NCBI GenBank assembly: GCA_963773035.1
Contig: CAVYZX010000010.1
Span: forward strand, 682,001 to 746,000
Length of the DNA: 64,000 nucleotides
Source of the DNA: CAVRXZ01 sp963773035
GTDB taxonomy: Bacteria; Acidobacteriota; Vicinamibacteria; Vicinamibacterales; CAVVIG01
Direction of reading: 5' to 3'
Made by a program: the position numbers and the translations under genes. How positions within the stretch are numbered: position 1 is the stretch's first letter; each line of letters starts with the position of its first letter. This document shows, piece after piece, positions 1-10,713 of this stretch. A model generated the notes under the pieces. The model was not told the DNA's origin and did no database searches. It worked only from the letters and a program-made list of their open reading frames with translations.

Positions 1-1504
1 CTGTCGCGGAACCTGACTCGCTGGCGGCTCAGTGCCGTTGACGACCCACTGGTCGAGCGCCATCAGCAGCGCACGCAAGGCGGGAAACGGACTGGTGGGG
101 TTGAGAAACTGCTGGCACTGTCCCCGGCTCGTCACGTTGCCCACGCCGTGCGACAGGCCCGAAATCAAGTAGAAGCGCACGTTCACGGGATCGGGCACAT
201 CCTGTCCGCGCGTGTCGCTATGCAGGAGCGATCCGGCCTTGACCCAGTACTCGTTGGCGGAATTGACATCGAAGTTCTTCGAACAGGTGTTCGTTGGCGT
301 GCAGCGCGCCAGACGCCCGCCGGTCTTGCCGCTCAGATGATCCTTCAAGACCGGATAGGCGAAGGGGAACACACCCTCCGGGTACAGGTGGTTCTGGCGG
401 TTGCGCTCGGTTCGGCCCGTCTGGGCGAATCGGTAGTTGATTTGATTGCCGCTGCCGCCGCCGGTCCACTTGAGCATGCCGTCGATGACCCGCCTCCCCC
501 GTTCGTCTTCGTTGAAGCCGAGCGCCTGGAAGTCGTTCAGCGCACGCGACGGCTGTGAGATGGAAAAGCTGTACACGTAACGCACGTCGCCCGCCAGCGG
601 GTTGGCATTGCCGGCTTCGTCTTTCGACGCGTGTCGGAGAAACGAGATGAAATCGCGCGTGGCCGCGAGTCCGATCGCGGCGACCACGGGATCCTTGGCG
701 ACGTAACTGAACTCGTAGACATGGCTCTGCTTGAAGGGCGTTCCGGCCGGCAGCAACCGGATCGTCGTCTCGTCGATATATTCCCATTCGCTCGCGGGCA
801 CGTCGGCCGGCTGTTCGTCGAGCCGGGCGCGCACGGTCAACCTGGCTTTCAACTTGTCCAACTTCGCGGCCGGGTAGGTCAACCGATAGCGGACATTCTT
901 GCTGTCGTCGAAGTTGATGTACTCGGTACGACGGGCCGGTGATGCTCGAGCCGTCGGGATTCTTCGCGATCGGAACCGAAATGGTCAGGCCGTCATCCTC
1001 TGGCGATGCGCCAAAGTCCCACCCGGTGCCGACGATCGAGTAGCCCAGGTTCATGACGAAGCCGTTGCCCGCGTGGACTGCCTTCGTGGGGTTGTTGCTG
1101 GCCGCGGCGTCGTTCAACGCGGCCACGCGCATGTCGCCGCGATTGTTGAAGTCGAGCAGCAGCTTGTGGCTGCCCTTGCCGAGGTCGATCGGCTTCAGGA
1201 TGAAGACGTCCATCGAGTACTCGACCCGGCCGCGGGCATTTCGCGGCGCGTGTTTGAGATCGGTGATGAGCGCGTTGTGCGGATCGTCGGGATCGAGTTC
1301 GCCGTAGGCCCTGCCGCGAAGCTTTTCGTACGGCCCCACTTTGCCGTCGGGTCCAAAGACCCGCCCCTCGAAAGTGGGCGACTCCGACCGCGAGCGATCG
1401 ATGACGACCCGCGTGACGTGAGCCTCGGAGAGTTGCGCCGTCGAGGCCAGGGCCCCCGCCAGGAAGAATCCGACGGCGGGCATTCGCAAAGGAAGTGCCT
1501 TCAT
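1..1504 (-). CDS. Secreted alpha/beta-hydrolase-domain protein, frameshifted and cut by window edge
   Basis: The protein begins at 1504 with a signal peptide (residues 1-28, ending near SEAHV) and runs about 190 residues in one frame to ITGPSYR. The homologous-looking sequence then continues one frame over from about position 930 (RTEYINFDDSKN...) without a stop to base 1. The joined product carries the pattern I associate with the large exported alpha/beta hydrolase domain family (Abhydrolase_10, PF20091): an N-terminal beta-rich part, FNNRGDMR, NHLYPEGVFPFAYP and a late SGLSHGVGN histidine motif. The C-terminus lies outside the window. The shift can be repaired by removing one base near 931-936, so it may be a sequencing error. 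Exported hydrolase is the safe reading; the substrate is unknown. Confidence 0.65.
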
Positions 1505-1632
1505 AAGTGGGCATTAGAACAGAAGACGGCTGGGTCGCGGTAAGCGAAAGTAGGGAAATCTTGCTGGCCTCGGCCGTGAAATATCCCGTGATCGTGTGAC
1601 GCCGCCCCTAGAATGAACGAGGAGAGAGCAAC

Positions 1633-2118
1633 ATGAATATTTCGCGTCGGCTGAGATTCCTGGGTTGCGCGATGGGAGCCGTGCTGCTTTCCGTGTCAGC
1701 GTCAGGACAATACCGGCAACCGGTCCCTCCGGGATTCGCGCGCCTCGACGCGGACGAGATCGGCGTCGGTGCGATTTTCGGGGACCCGAATAAGCCCGGG
1801 ATGTACGTGACACGCGCGCGGTTCATGCCCGGCCGGGGAAGCCGGCCACACTATCACGATCAGGACCGTTACATCACGGTGATCAAAGGCACCTGGTGGG
1901 TCTCGCTCGGACCGGAGGCCGACGTGTACAACCCCGAGAAGATGACCGCGGTCAAACCCGGAAGTTTCATCTTCGAGCCCGCAGGCGGCCACCACTACGA
2001 TCAAGCGCGGGACGAGGAAGTGATCGTCCAGATCGTCGGGCCGGGCCCCGTGAAGACGGTTCGGCTCGAGGAGGCTGGCACGACGAACGGCGGCTCGGGG
2101 CGCGGCAGGCAGCCCTGA
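1633..2118 (+). CDS. Exported cupin-domain protein
   Basis: This 161-residue protein has a signal peptide (residues 1-25, cleavage near SASGQ) and a single cupin barrel. The first cupin motif is visible as SRPHYHDQDRY (metal-binding His pair), followed by the glycine turn in VIKGTWWVSLG and a second histidine pair in AGGHHYD. A ribosome-binding site (gaggagag) lies about 5 bases before the ATG. Cupins of this size are often small-molecule dioxygenases, isomerases or sensors; nothing in the neighbourhood fixes the substrate. It is followed tail to tail by the SMP-30 lactonase. Confidence 0.8.
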   Translation: MNISRRLRFLGCAMGAVLLSVSASGQYRQPVPPGFARLDADEIGVGAIFGDPNKPGMYVTRARFMPGRGSRPHYHDQDRYITVIKGTWWVSLGPEADVYNPEKMTAVKPGSFIFEPAGGHHYDQARDEEVIVQIVGPGPVKTVRLEEAGTTNGGSGRGRQP

Positions 2119-2157
2119 TGCGGTTGCCGCGCGACCGAGAGTCCTCATGCGTCGCTC

Positions 2158-3105
2158 TTACTTTGCACGATCGGCAGGTCCCTGCGAGAGCATCTGGACG
2201 CGATAGAGCGAGTCGAGCGCCGTCATGTACAACGTCTGACGCTTCGGACCTCCGAACGCGACGTTACGAACCACGGTCGGAACGCGAATCGTACCAAGGT
2301 AATTGCCTTTCGGGTCGATCACTTGCACGCCCGACCCGGTGGCCACATACAAGCGACCGTTCGAATCGAGCGCCATGCCGTCGGCTCGACTCCGCAACCC
2401 CAACGATCCCTGTTCAGGATCGTGCAGCTTTACGAACTGACGCTTGTTCTTCACCGTACCATCGGATTGCACGTCGAACGCGTAGACGTACTCGCCTTCG
2501 GTGTCGTCGACGTAGAGCGTCTTCTCGTCGATGCTCAACGTGATGCCATTAGGCCGCCTGATCTGATCGTCCAGGAGCAGGACTGTCTTTCCGTCGGGCT
2601 TGATGTAATGGACGTTGCCCGGCTCCTTGGGCGCCTCGGTTGGTGACGGACGAGGCGCGGGATCGGTGAAATAGATGCCGCCCTTTTTGTCCGCGATGAG
2701 ATCGTTTGGCGACCGCAATGGTTTCCCCGAGGACTGAGTCGCGAGCGCGGTCACGCGGCCGTCCGGCGTAACGGCGACGACACGCGCACCGCCGCCTTCT
2801 GCTCCGAGCAGGCGGCCGTCCTTGAGAAGGAAGAGACCGTTCGTTCCTTTCGTGTCCTCGCGCCACACCGAGATCGCGCCGCTCGGATCCATCTTGTAGG
2901 TGCGGTTCGCGGGGATGTCGCTGAAGTACAGAGTACCGTCGCTGGCCGACACCGGTCCTTCGACGCCTTGAAATCCGCCCCGCACGGTTTCAACGCGTGC
3001 CCCCGCTGAAATGACATTCGGAATCGCCGTTTGCGGAGGATCCTGAGCCGCTGCGACAACGGCCCAGACGATTACGACCACGAGGGAGGTGATTGTGCGG
3101 ATCAT
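2158..3105 (-). CDS. Exported SMP-30/gluconolactonase-type beta-propeller
   Basis: This 315-residue protein has a signal peptide (residues 1-21) followed by a six-bladed propeller of the SMP-30/gluconolactonase/LRE type. Expected metal ligands are all visible in order: Glu in GVEGP (about residue 48), Asn in SPNDL (about 133), Asn in RPNGI (about 185) and Asp in RADGMALD (about 240). Members hydrolyse sugar lactones or related lactones in the periplasm. It reads away from the TonB receptor across a 288-bp divergent gap, which suggests, but does not prove, a shared uptake-and-processing role. Confidence 0.85.
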   Translation of the reverse strand: MIRTITSLVVVIVWAVVAAAQDPPQTAIPNVISAGARVETVRGGFQGVEGPVSASDGTLYFSDIPANRTYKMDPSGAISVWREDTKGTNGLFLLKDGRLLGAEGGGARVVAVTPDGRVTALATQSSGKPLRSPNDLIADKKGGIYFTDPAPRPSPTEAPKEPGNVHYIKPDGKTVLLLDDQIRRPNGITLSIDEKTLYVDDTEGEYVYAFDVQSDGTVKNKRQFVKLHDPEQGSLGLRSRADGMALDSNGRLYVATGSGVQVIDPKGNYLGTIRVPTVVRNVAFGGPKRQTLYMTALDSLYRVQMLSQGPADRAK

Positions 3106-3393
3106 GACCGGGCTTCCTTTGAAAACGCGGACTTCTGGAGCCGCGACGCGAGATACAACGCGAGCACGAGAAGAATCGGCGCAGTCAGCACGCCGGGAGT
3201 ATATGCGCGTTGACGTTATCTCCCTGGAGCGCGCTCCCTGATGCGTTCACAGACTCGCTCGTCATTCTGGCATCCGAAAACTTGAATTGTTGGCGGCGTC
3301 GTCGCCTCGGCACCTCGCGCGAATGCGTTTCTGCCTATCGCACATACAGTGTAATGGGTGTATAAAGGGCCACCTCATCCATGCAGGAGGCAC
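3106..3393. promoter_or_regulatory. Divergent intergenic region between lactonase and TonB receptor
   Basis: This 288-bp gap separates the start codons of the minus-strand lactonase and the plus-strand receptor, so it must hold both promoters. The receptor has a strong ribosome-binding site (caggagg, 3384-3390) directly before its ATG at 3394. An AT-rich tataaa at 3361 is a possible minus-10-like element, but no convincing partner box was found. Confidence 0.35.
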
Positions 3394-6300
3394 CATGAGA
3401 TTCGCCACGCGGCTGGCAGCCATTGTGTTGTTGTCAGCGGTCCTTGTTCCGTCGGCGGCGTTCGCACAACAGGCATCGATCACGGGAGTCGTTCGAGACT
3501 CGTCTGGGGCTGTTCTGCCGGGTGTGACGGTGGAAGCCTCGAGCCCGGTGCTGATCGAGCAAAGCCGATCGGTCGTCACCGACGCGGCCGGGCAGTATCG
3601 CATCGTAGATCTTCGAGCCGGGACGTACGTCGTGACGTACTCGCTCGCGGGATTCACGACGTTCCGGCGCGAAAGGGTTGAGCTGTCGGCGACGTTCATC
3701 GCGACGATCAATGCCGATTTACGCGTCGCCGCCGTCGCGGAAACGGTCACTGTTTCCGGCGAGAGCCCGATCGTCGACGTGCAAAGCTCGTCGACGGTGC
3801 GGACGATCGACAACACAGTCTTCGCCGGCATTCCGAGCAGCCGGGGGTACGCCGCGGTCACCGTGCTGATGCCGGGGATCAGCGCGCAGGGGGCGGACGT
3901 CGGCGGCGTGAAGGGTGACGCGTTCAGCGTCTTTCAGGCGCACGGCGGCCGGCGCAACGAGGGCCAGGTCCAAGTCAACGGGTTGAGTGCCGGATGGCTT
4001 GGAATGGGGGTGTCCGGGTACGTACCCGAGGTCGGCAGCGCGCAGGAAATTTCGTTTCAGGTCACCGGCGGCCTCGGCGAGGCGGCAACCGGCGGACCAC
4101 AGATGAACTTGATTCCGCGAGAGGGAGGCAACAGCTTCAGCGGAACCATGTTCTTTAACTATGCGGGTGACGGGTGGCAGGGCGATAACCTCAGTGACGA
4201 ACAGAAGGCCCTGGGCCTTCGAGAGATCAACAAGCTCGTCAAAACGTGGGACATCAACCCGACGTTCGGCGGCCCGATCAAGCGCGATCGGGTCTGGTTC
4301 TTCGCGACGGCCCGGCACTTCTACACGGAAAACACGGTGGCCGGGATCTTCCTCAACAGGAACGCAGGCGACGCCACCAAGTGGACGTACGATCCAGGCA
4401 ACGAGCAGGCGATATTCGACAACGTGACGAAGAACGCCAGCGCTCCGTCTTACGTGGCAGGCCTCGCCCCGGAACAAGGTGTCTGGGTGGTGGGACGAAC
4501 AGGTGACCTGTCAACGATGTGATGGCAAAGGCGGTGTGTCGTTTGCGTCGCCATTGACGATGGGATCGCTGTCGCCCGAGGCGGATGGCGGCAACGACAA
4601 TCCGATCCGGCTGGCACAGGCCATCTGGACGTCGCCCGTGAACAACCGCGTCCTCCTCGAAGCCTCGTTCGGTCTCGGCCCGTGGGCGATTTTCGGAGGC
4701 AACGAGCTGCCGAACAACAATCGGGACCTGATTCCTGTCATCGAAGCGGCGGGCGCGGTGCCCGGTATCGAATACAGGGGACAGGGAAGGGGCCTATGGG
4801 CGCGCAACTACGGGAAGATGTACACGTACAGCGGGTCGCTCTCGTACATCGCGGGCGCGCATCGCTTCAAGGTCGGCGGTCGCCAGCAGCGGACTGAGGC
4901 GGCGTTCGTCCCCTACTACAACAACTACCGGCAAGCCTACAACTTCAGCAACACGCTTCCGGTGACGCTGACGATGTACGCGAACCACGCAGCCGATAAC
5001 CCGTTCAACATGAACACGACGGCGTTCTATGCCCAGGACCACTGGACTGCGGGACGCCTGACGCTGCAGGGCGGGTTGCGCTTCGAGCACATCGGCAGCT
5101 ACTACCCGGAGAGCTCCTTTGCCGCCGATCGGTTCCTTCCGGTTGCACTGACCTTCCCCGCGCAGGATGCCGACGTCAGTGCGAAGGATATCAACCCGCG
5201 TGTCGGCGCGGCGTACGACCTGTTTGGCACAGGCAAGACGTCGGTCAAGTTCAATCTGGGGCGGTATCCGACCGCCGACAACGCGTATGGCGCGTACGGA
5301 TTGCTCCAACAGCCGGCGAACCGAGTCGCCACATTCACCAATCGCAACTGGAACGACCTCACCTTCCCGATCGGCGATCCGCGGCGTGGCAACTACTCAC
5401 CCGACTGCGATCTGCTGAACCCGGCGACCAACGGCGAGTGCGGGCCCTGGACCAACCAGAACTTCGGCAAGTACACCGTCTCCACGACGTACGACCCAGC
5501 GGTTCTCAATGGCTGGAACGTTCGGGAGTTCAGCTGGGATCTGAGCGCCGGCGTCCAGCACGAGATCGCACCGCGCACATCGTTGGAGGTCACGTACATC
5601 CGGCGGAGCTGGGGCAACCAGACGGTGACCGACAACCGCTCCGTCACCGCAGCGGATTTCGACAAATTCAACCTCACGGCCCCGTCCGATGCGCGCCTGC
5701 CGGGCGGCGGAGGCTACACCGTGCAGGGCTTCTACGACGTGACCCCTACGAAGTTCGGGTTGATCGACAATTACGTCACCTTCGCCAAGAACTTCGGCCA
5801 GGGGCGCATCGAAACGTACAACGGCGTGGACATCGCTGTGAATGCGCGGCTGACGGGCGGCCTCACGGCGCAGGGAGGCTTCAATGTCGGGCAGAGTACA
5901 CTGAACGACTGCGACGTCTGGGCGCAGCTTCCCGAAATCGTCGCACTGAATTTCCCCTTCACCCGGACGCCGCAGGCCTTCTGCGACCAATCCTCCGGCT
6001 GGCTGAAGGGGTTGGGCGCGCTGGTCACCTACGTCATCCCGAAGGCCGACGTGCAGGTGGCCGCGACGTTCCAGAGCCGGCCGTTTGCGGGCGCCAATTT
6101 GCCCAGCATCGCCACGCAGAGCCTGGCGGCGAACTGGCTGGCGTCCAATGCCGTCGTGATTGCTCCGGCGCTCGGGCGGTCGTTGGCGGGCAACGCCACG
6201 CTGGCCAGCGTCAACCTCGTCGAGCCGGGTACGATGTACGGCGACCGGATCAACAAGGTTGATTTCCGCGCCTCGAAGATCTTCAGGTTCGGGAGTCAGC

Positions 6301-6458
6301 GGTTGAACGTGGGCGTCGATGTCTTCAACGTGTTCAATTCGAACTCCGTGATTCAGTATTTCCAGACGCTCAACGTGGCGACTCCCCTCACGTATCTGCA
6401 GCCGGCCGATCTCGTGGCGGCGCGATTCGCGAAGGTCAGCGTCCAGTTCGACTTCTAA
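3394..6458 (+). CDS. TonB-dependent receptor with carboxypeptidase-regulatory N-domain, frameshifted
   Basis: This is an outer-membrane active-transport receptor of about 1020 residues. It has a signal peptide (1-25, ending AFAQ), a carboxypeptidase-regulatory-like beta-sandwich (about 26-110, SITGVVRDSSGAVLPGV), a plug domain (about 115-230, ending in the acidobacterial-style AATGGPQMNLIPREGGN) and a long 22-strand barrel ending in the terminal aromatic motif KVSVQFDF. The frame changes near 4440: the upstream frame stops at 4522, while TWQASPRNKVSGWWDEQ continues in the next frame to the true end. A single-base indel explains it. It would import a large ligand, probably a glycan or siderophore; no dedicated partner is adjacent. 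A hairpin follows the stop. Confidence 0.85.
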
Positions 6459-6473
6459 AAACCTGGTAGCGAT

Positions 6474-6523
6474 CAGCCGTCAGCTTTCGACTTGCGATCC
6501 ACGCAGGCCGAGGCTGACGGCTG
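6474..6523. terminator. Hairpin after the TonB receptor
   Basis: A perfect 11-bp inverted repeat (cagccgtcagc / gctgacggctg) with a 28-base loop begins 15 bases after the receptor stop. It may act as a transcription terminator or mRNA 3'-end stabiliser. The loop is long and only three T residues follow, so a classical intrinsic terminator is not certain. The rest of the gap to 6806 shows no gene. Confidence 0.4.
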
Positions 6524-6806
6524 GTTTCCGGTAGAGGCGAATCTTCAGATTGCGCCGTGGCCACTCCGAGACTCCCGGGTGTGCGAATCGGCAAAATCCT
6601 CTATAACCCTCAACTCAGTTGTCTCACGTGCGGAAAGCAATTAGGCGCACGTCACCGCATGGGCTCGTCGACCTTCATCACAGCTGCTCGCGGGTCGACG
6701 TTTCGACCGTTGGGCGCCTTGTGCGCGCGCAGGGATAAAGCTCTAGCGTCGACAATGGAAACGCTGTAGCGTCGAGGATGGAAGTGACAAGTGTGGCGGG
6801 ATTCCG

Positions 6807-8037
6807 ATGGACTCGCTGATTACGGCCGCAGGGCGAGCGCTCGCGGCGGGTGATCCCCTCGGCGCATTGAAGCGGGTTGCGTTGCGCGACGATGCTCCTG
6901 CGCTCGCACTTCGAGGCATCGCGATGGCGCAGCTCGGCGATCTCGTTCGCGCGAAGGCACTCCTGCGCCGTGCTGCGCGCGCCTTCGGTCCGAGGGAGGC
7001 CGTGGCGCGCGCCCGGTGCATCGTCGCCGAGGCTGAGATTGCGCTCGTCTCGCGCGACCTCGGCTGGCCGGCGAAGGCGCTCGACTCGGCGCGGGCGACG
7101 CTCGAAGCGCACGGCGACCGTGTGAACGCCGCGCATGCGCGATATCTCGAAGTCCGGCGCCTCCTTCTGATCGGGCGCCTCGACGAGGCCGAGCATTCTA
7201 CTTGCCGAGCTCGACCCCACGCCGTTCCCGCCCGCGTCGAGGACCGCCCACGAGCTGGTGGTTGCCGGGATCGCGATGCGACGCTTGCGGACGAAGGTTG
7301 CGCGCGCTGCGCTCGCTCGAGCCGAGCGCGCCGCCCGCGATGCACGGATCCCCGCGCTGACGGCGGAAGTCGAAAGCGCCTCCCTCGTCCTGACCACGCC
7401 CGCGGCACGCCTGATCTCGAACGGGAAAGAACGACTCCTCCTGCTCGAAGAGGTCGATGCACTGCTGATGTCGAACGCTCTCGTCGTGGACGCATGCCGC
7501 CATGTCGTGCGTAACGTGAGCAGGGTGATCTCGCTTGCCAGACGTCCGGTCTTGTTCGCGCTCGCACGCGCGCTGGGTGAAGCATGGCCGGACGACGTCC
7601 CGAGGGACGTGCTTCTCGCGCGCGCCTTCGGAGCAAAGTTCGCCGATGAATCGCATCGCGCTCGGTTGCGAGTCGAAGTCGGGCGGCTTCGCAGGGCGCT
7701 TCAAACGCTGGCCCGAGTGAACGCGACCAAGCGAGGGTTTGCGCTGGCGCCGCGCCACGCACGCAAGGTCGTCGCGCTGGCGTGGCCCATTGAAATTGAC
7801 GAGGATCGCGCGGCCGTGCTGGCCTTTCTCGCCGATGGCGAGGCTGTGGTCGAGCTCGGCCCTGGCGCTTGCACTTGGAACCAGCCAGCGCACCGTGCAG
7901 CGGGCGCTCGACTGCACTTGCCGAAGCAGGCAAAGTCGCAATCGTTCGGTCGCGGACGCGCTCGTCGATGGACGACTTCGCCCGTACCGGGATTCACGAC
8001 GACCTTGTTACTCCCCTCTCCTCTGCCGACTGACTAG
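6807..8037 (+). CDS. Helix-turn-helix regulator, broken by several frameshifts
   Basis: Reading across frames gives one protein of about 400 residues. The N-terminal half (MDSLITAAGRALAAGDP..., to about 7194) is an alpha-helical, TPR-like sensor region; it continues one frame over from LLAELDPTPF (about 7200). A transcriptional-activator-like section (ARPVLFALARALGEAWP, then RVEVGRLRRAL) leads to a helix-turn-helix seen as LALALGTSQRTVQRALD in a third frame, and the C-terminus GRGRARRWTTSPVPGFTTT returns to the second frame. Three indels (near 7196, 7850 and 7925) are required. This may be a degrading gene or poor consensus. Target genes are unknown; the propeller gene follows in the same direction. 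Confidence 0.6.
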
Positions 8038-8182
8038 TCCGTTGCGGGACGTCGCGAAAATCTGTGCTCTCGTTGCCGCATAACGGCGGCGCGCACGGCG
8101 CGCCCGCGAGAGAGCGGCGCGGGGCATCGGGTCCCCGCAAGCGACCGAGCCGGGGTGGGGCGGGCCACGTTAAGATGGGCGC

Positions 8183-8815
8183 ATGCGTCGATCAACCGCC
8201 GAGATCGTCCGTGAGTATGGGCCCTTTCCTGGCATCGATCACGTGCACGGCGTGACGTACGACGGCCAGCACGTCTGGTTTGCTGCTGGAGACACGCTGA
8301 ACGCTTTCGATCCTGCGAGCGGGAAAGCACAACGCTCGATCGATGTCGCCGCAGACGCAGGAACGGCCTTCGACGGCCAGCACCTGTTTCAGATCGCCGA
8401 GGATCGCATTCAGAGGATTGACCCGAAGACCGGCGAGGTGCTCGCCACGATCCCGGCGCCCGGGGGCGGCGGCGACTCGGGGCTCACGTGGGCCGAGGGA
8501 ACGCTCTGGGTCGGGCAGTATCGGGACCGCAAGATCCATCAAATCGATCCCGAGACAGGCGCGATTCTTCGCACGATCGAGTCCAACCGCTTCGTCACCG
8601 GGGTTACCTGGGTCGATGGAGAGCTCTGGCACGGCACCTGGGAAGGGGACGAGAGCGAATTGAGGCGAGTCGATCCTCGAACAGGCGAGGTCCTGGAGAA
8701 GCTCGAGATGCCGCCTGGAATGAACGTCTCCGGGCTCGAATCCGATGGCGGCGATCGGTTCTTCTGCGGAGGAGGAAAGAGCGGGAAGGTCAGGACCGTT
8801 CGCCGGCCGAAGTGA
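8183..8815 (+). CDS. Small beta-propeller protein, glutamine-cyclotransferase-like
   Basis: This 210-residue protein has no signal peptide. It is built of repeated blades with the pattern (I/V)DP.TGE(V)L..I, seen at about residues 80, 125 and 170, and with W-rich strands such as LTWAEGTLWVGQYRDRKI. It resembles the Vgb/glutamine cyclotransferase-like propeller proteins, but it is shorter and I see no clear catalytic signature. Its last 26 bases overlap tail to tail with the end of the GlxA-type regulator on the other strand. The start at 8183 sits directly after a GC-rich stretch without a strong ribosome-binding site. Confidence 0.6.
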   Translation: MRRSTAEIVREYGPFPGIDHVHGVTYDGQHVWFAAGDTLNAFDPASGKAQRSIDVAADAGTAFDGQHLFQIAEDRIQRIDPKTGEVLATIPAPGGGGDSGLTWAEGTLWVGQYRDRKIHQIDPETGAILRTIESNRFVTGVTWVDGELWHGTWEGDESELRRVDPRTGEVLEKLEMPPGMNVSGLESDGGDRFFCGGGKSGKVRTVRRPK

Positions 8816-9773
8816 GGCGCCCACGCTCTCTAGTCGTAACCGTTCCAAGCGCGCGTCGGTACCGGGTCGGACTCACGCCGACGAGTCGACTGAAATGCAG
8901 ACGCAGCGTCGCGGCCGACTCGAAGCCGGCTTGCGTTGCGATCTCTTCAATCGTGTGATCGGTCGATTCCAGCAGCGCCTGGGCGCGGCGGACGCGAGCG
9001 CGCAGCATCCATGCGAGCGGCGTCGTATCGAGCTGGTGTCTGAATCGGCGAGTGAGTGTTCGCGTGCTGGTGCGAGCCTGCGCGGCGATCGCGGCAAGCG
9101 TGAGGCGGCCCCGCAAGTGAGCGTCCATCCACTGTAGAACGGGCTCGAGCGTGGTACTCGTCACGGCCGGTTCGTGCGCGATGTACTGCGCTTGTCCGCC
9201 GTCGCGTTCGAGCGGCACGACCGCCAACCGCGCGGCGTTGGCAGCGGCTGCCGCACCGTAGTCGCGTCGAATCATGTGCAAGCACAAGTCGATGCCGGCG
9301 GCGGCGCCCGCGGACGTCAGGATCTGGCCGGTATCGACGAACAGCACGTTCGGATCGACGACGACCTTCGGATGGAGCTCCGCCAGTTCCCGCGCGGCTC
9401 GCCAGTGTGTCGTCGCCCGCTTGCCATCCAGCAGGCCTGCTGCCGCGAGTACGAACGCGCCGGTGCAGATCGACGCGATCCGCGCACCGCGTCGCGCCGC
9501 CGCGCGCAGTGCCCCCACGATCTCGTCGCTGATCGGCATTGTCGGCTGGCGAATGCCTGGAACAATGATCGTGTTCGCCCGTTCGAGCTGCTGCACATCC
9601 CATGTCACCCGCAGATCGTAGAGTCCGGCTTTGACCTCGCGGGATTCACCGCACACCCGAACGAGGTAGGGTTCAGCCACACCCGGTACGGCAACAGTGC
9701 CGAACGATTCGCACGCAAGGGCAAGGTCGAACGGGATTACACCGTGAAGCGCCAATACCCCAACCAGGTGCAT
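8790..9773 (-). CDS. GlxA-family transcriptional regulator (DJ-1/PfpI + AraC HTH)
   Basis: This 327-residue regulator has two parts. Residues 1-190 form a DJ-1/PfpI-like amidotransferase fold, with the nucleophile-elbow region ASICTGAFVLAAAG and the THW motif conserved in the family. Residues 225-315 form a paired AraC-type helix-turn-helix (LAAIAAQARTSTRTLTRRF and IEEIATQAGFESAATLRLHF). It is divergent from a DJ-1/PfpI enzyme gene, the arrangement expected for a local activator. The intervening region carries inverted repeats that are good candidates for its operator. Confidence 0.9.
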   Translation of the reverse strand: MHLVGVLALHGVIPFDLALACESFGTVAVPGVAEPYLVRVCGESREVKAGLYDLRVTWDVQQLERANTIIVPGIRQPTMPISDEIVGALRAAARRGARIASICTGAFVLAAAGLLDGKRATTHWRAARELAELHPKVVVDPNVLFVDTGQILTSAGAAAGIDLCLHMIRRDYGAAAAANAARLAVVPLERDGGQAQYIAHEPAVTSTTLEPVLQWMDAHLRGRLTLAAIAAQARTSTRTLTRRFRHQLDTTPLAWMLRARVRRAQALLESTDHTIEEIATQAGFESAATLRLHFSRLVGVSPTRYRRALGTVTTRERGRLTSAGERS

Positions 9774-9821
9774 GGCCTGATAGTAGCGTAAATTATGAAC
9801 TGGTCACACATGATGGCTTCT

Positions 9822-9895
9822 CATGGCCAATTACGTGACTGAATGTCGATGATGAGTGGCCAGAACACAGTCGAATATTGTCATTCAGGCCACTC
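9822..9895. promoter_or_regulatory. Candidate operator of the GlxA-type regulator
   Basis: Between the divergent regulator and the DJ-1 gene lies a perfect 8-bp inverted repeat, gagtggcc (9854-9861) and ggccactc (9888-9895), plus a further tggcca core at 9824. The two left-hand cores are each followed by a similar A/T-rich tract ending in gtc. Repeated cores spaced on one side of a promoter suit binding by an AraC-type dimer. The DJ-1 gene has its own strong ribosome-binding site (aggagg) shortly downstream. Confidence 0.4.
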
Positions 9896-9957
9896 GCGGT
9901 AATTTGCCCGCGCCTCTAGCATCGTCCTGTCGCTGAAGCGCGACAGGAGGTCCAGAA

Positions 9958-10704
9958 ATGACAGCCGAACAGACATTCTCCCGGACAGAGCCCGTGCAGA
10001 GTCTCCCACCCCTGCAAATCGCGATGGTGGTCTACCCGAAACTGACGCTCCTTGATCTCATTGGTCCGCAGACGGCGCTCGGGCTCCATGGAGTGACGCA
10101 TCTCGTTGCCGAGCGTCTCGAACCAGTGGTTTCAGATTCCGGCATCGCCCTGATTCCGACGACGACGTATGAACAATGCCCGACGGATCTCGATGTGTTG
10201 TTCGTCCCCGGCGGCGAAGGCACGGCAGAGGCCATGGAGGATGGGAAATTGCTGGCGTTTCTCCGGAATCGCGCTGAAACCGCGCGCTACGTCACCTCGG
10301 TCTGTTCCGGGTCGCTGATTCTCGCGGCGGCGGGCGTGCTGCAGGGGTATCGCGCGACGACCCACTGGACGTCGCTCGACGTGCTCTCGGCCTTCGGCGT
10401 CACCGCCGAAGCTGCTCGCGTCGTCAGGGATCGCAATCGTCTGACCGGCGGCGGTGTGACTGCGGGAATTGATTTCGGATTGGTTCTCTTGGCTCAGCTT
10501 CGCGGTGAGCCGGCCGCCCGCATGACGCAATTGGCCATGGAGTACGATCCACAGCCGCCGTTCGAAGCCGGGTCGCCGGCGTCGGCCGGTGCGGAAACCG
10601 TCGCTCTCGTCCGCCAGTTTGTGGCTCCGGTTCACGCCCGCACGATGCAGATCGCCAAAGCGTGGCAGGCGGGTTCCCGTACTCTGAGTGAACGGACGTC
10701 GTGA
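9958..10704 (+). CDS. DJ-1/PfpI family protein, isonitrile-hydratase-like
   Basis: This 248-residue protein belongs to the DJ-1/PfpI superfamily, near cyclohexyl-isocyanide hydratase. The fold signatures are visible: QIAMVVYPKLTLLDLIGP at the start, the acidic LFVPGGEGT, and the nucleophile elbow VTSVCSGSLILAAAG with Cys at about residue 119, followed by ATTHW. No signal peptide is seen. A ribosome-binding site (gacaggagg) precedes the ATG. It begins an apparent operon with a cupin (9-bp gap) and an aldo-keto reductase, probably controlled by the divergent GlxA-type regulator. The set looks like detoxification of a small reactive compound. Confidence 0.85.
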   Translation: MTAEQTFSRTEPVQSLPPLQIAMVVYPKLTLLDLIGPQTALGLHGVTHLVAERLEPVVSDSGIALIPTTTYEQCPTDLDVLFVPGGEGTAEAMEDGKLLAFLRNRAETARYVTSVCSGSLILAAAGVLQGYRATTHWTSLDVLSAFGVTAEAARVVRDRNRLTGGGVTAGIDFGLVLLAQLRGEPAARMTQLAMEYDPQPPFEAGSPASAGAETVALVRQFVAPVHARTMQIAKAWQAGSRTLSERTS

Positions 10705-10713
10705 GGAGGGGAA

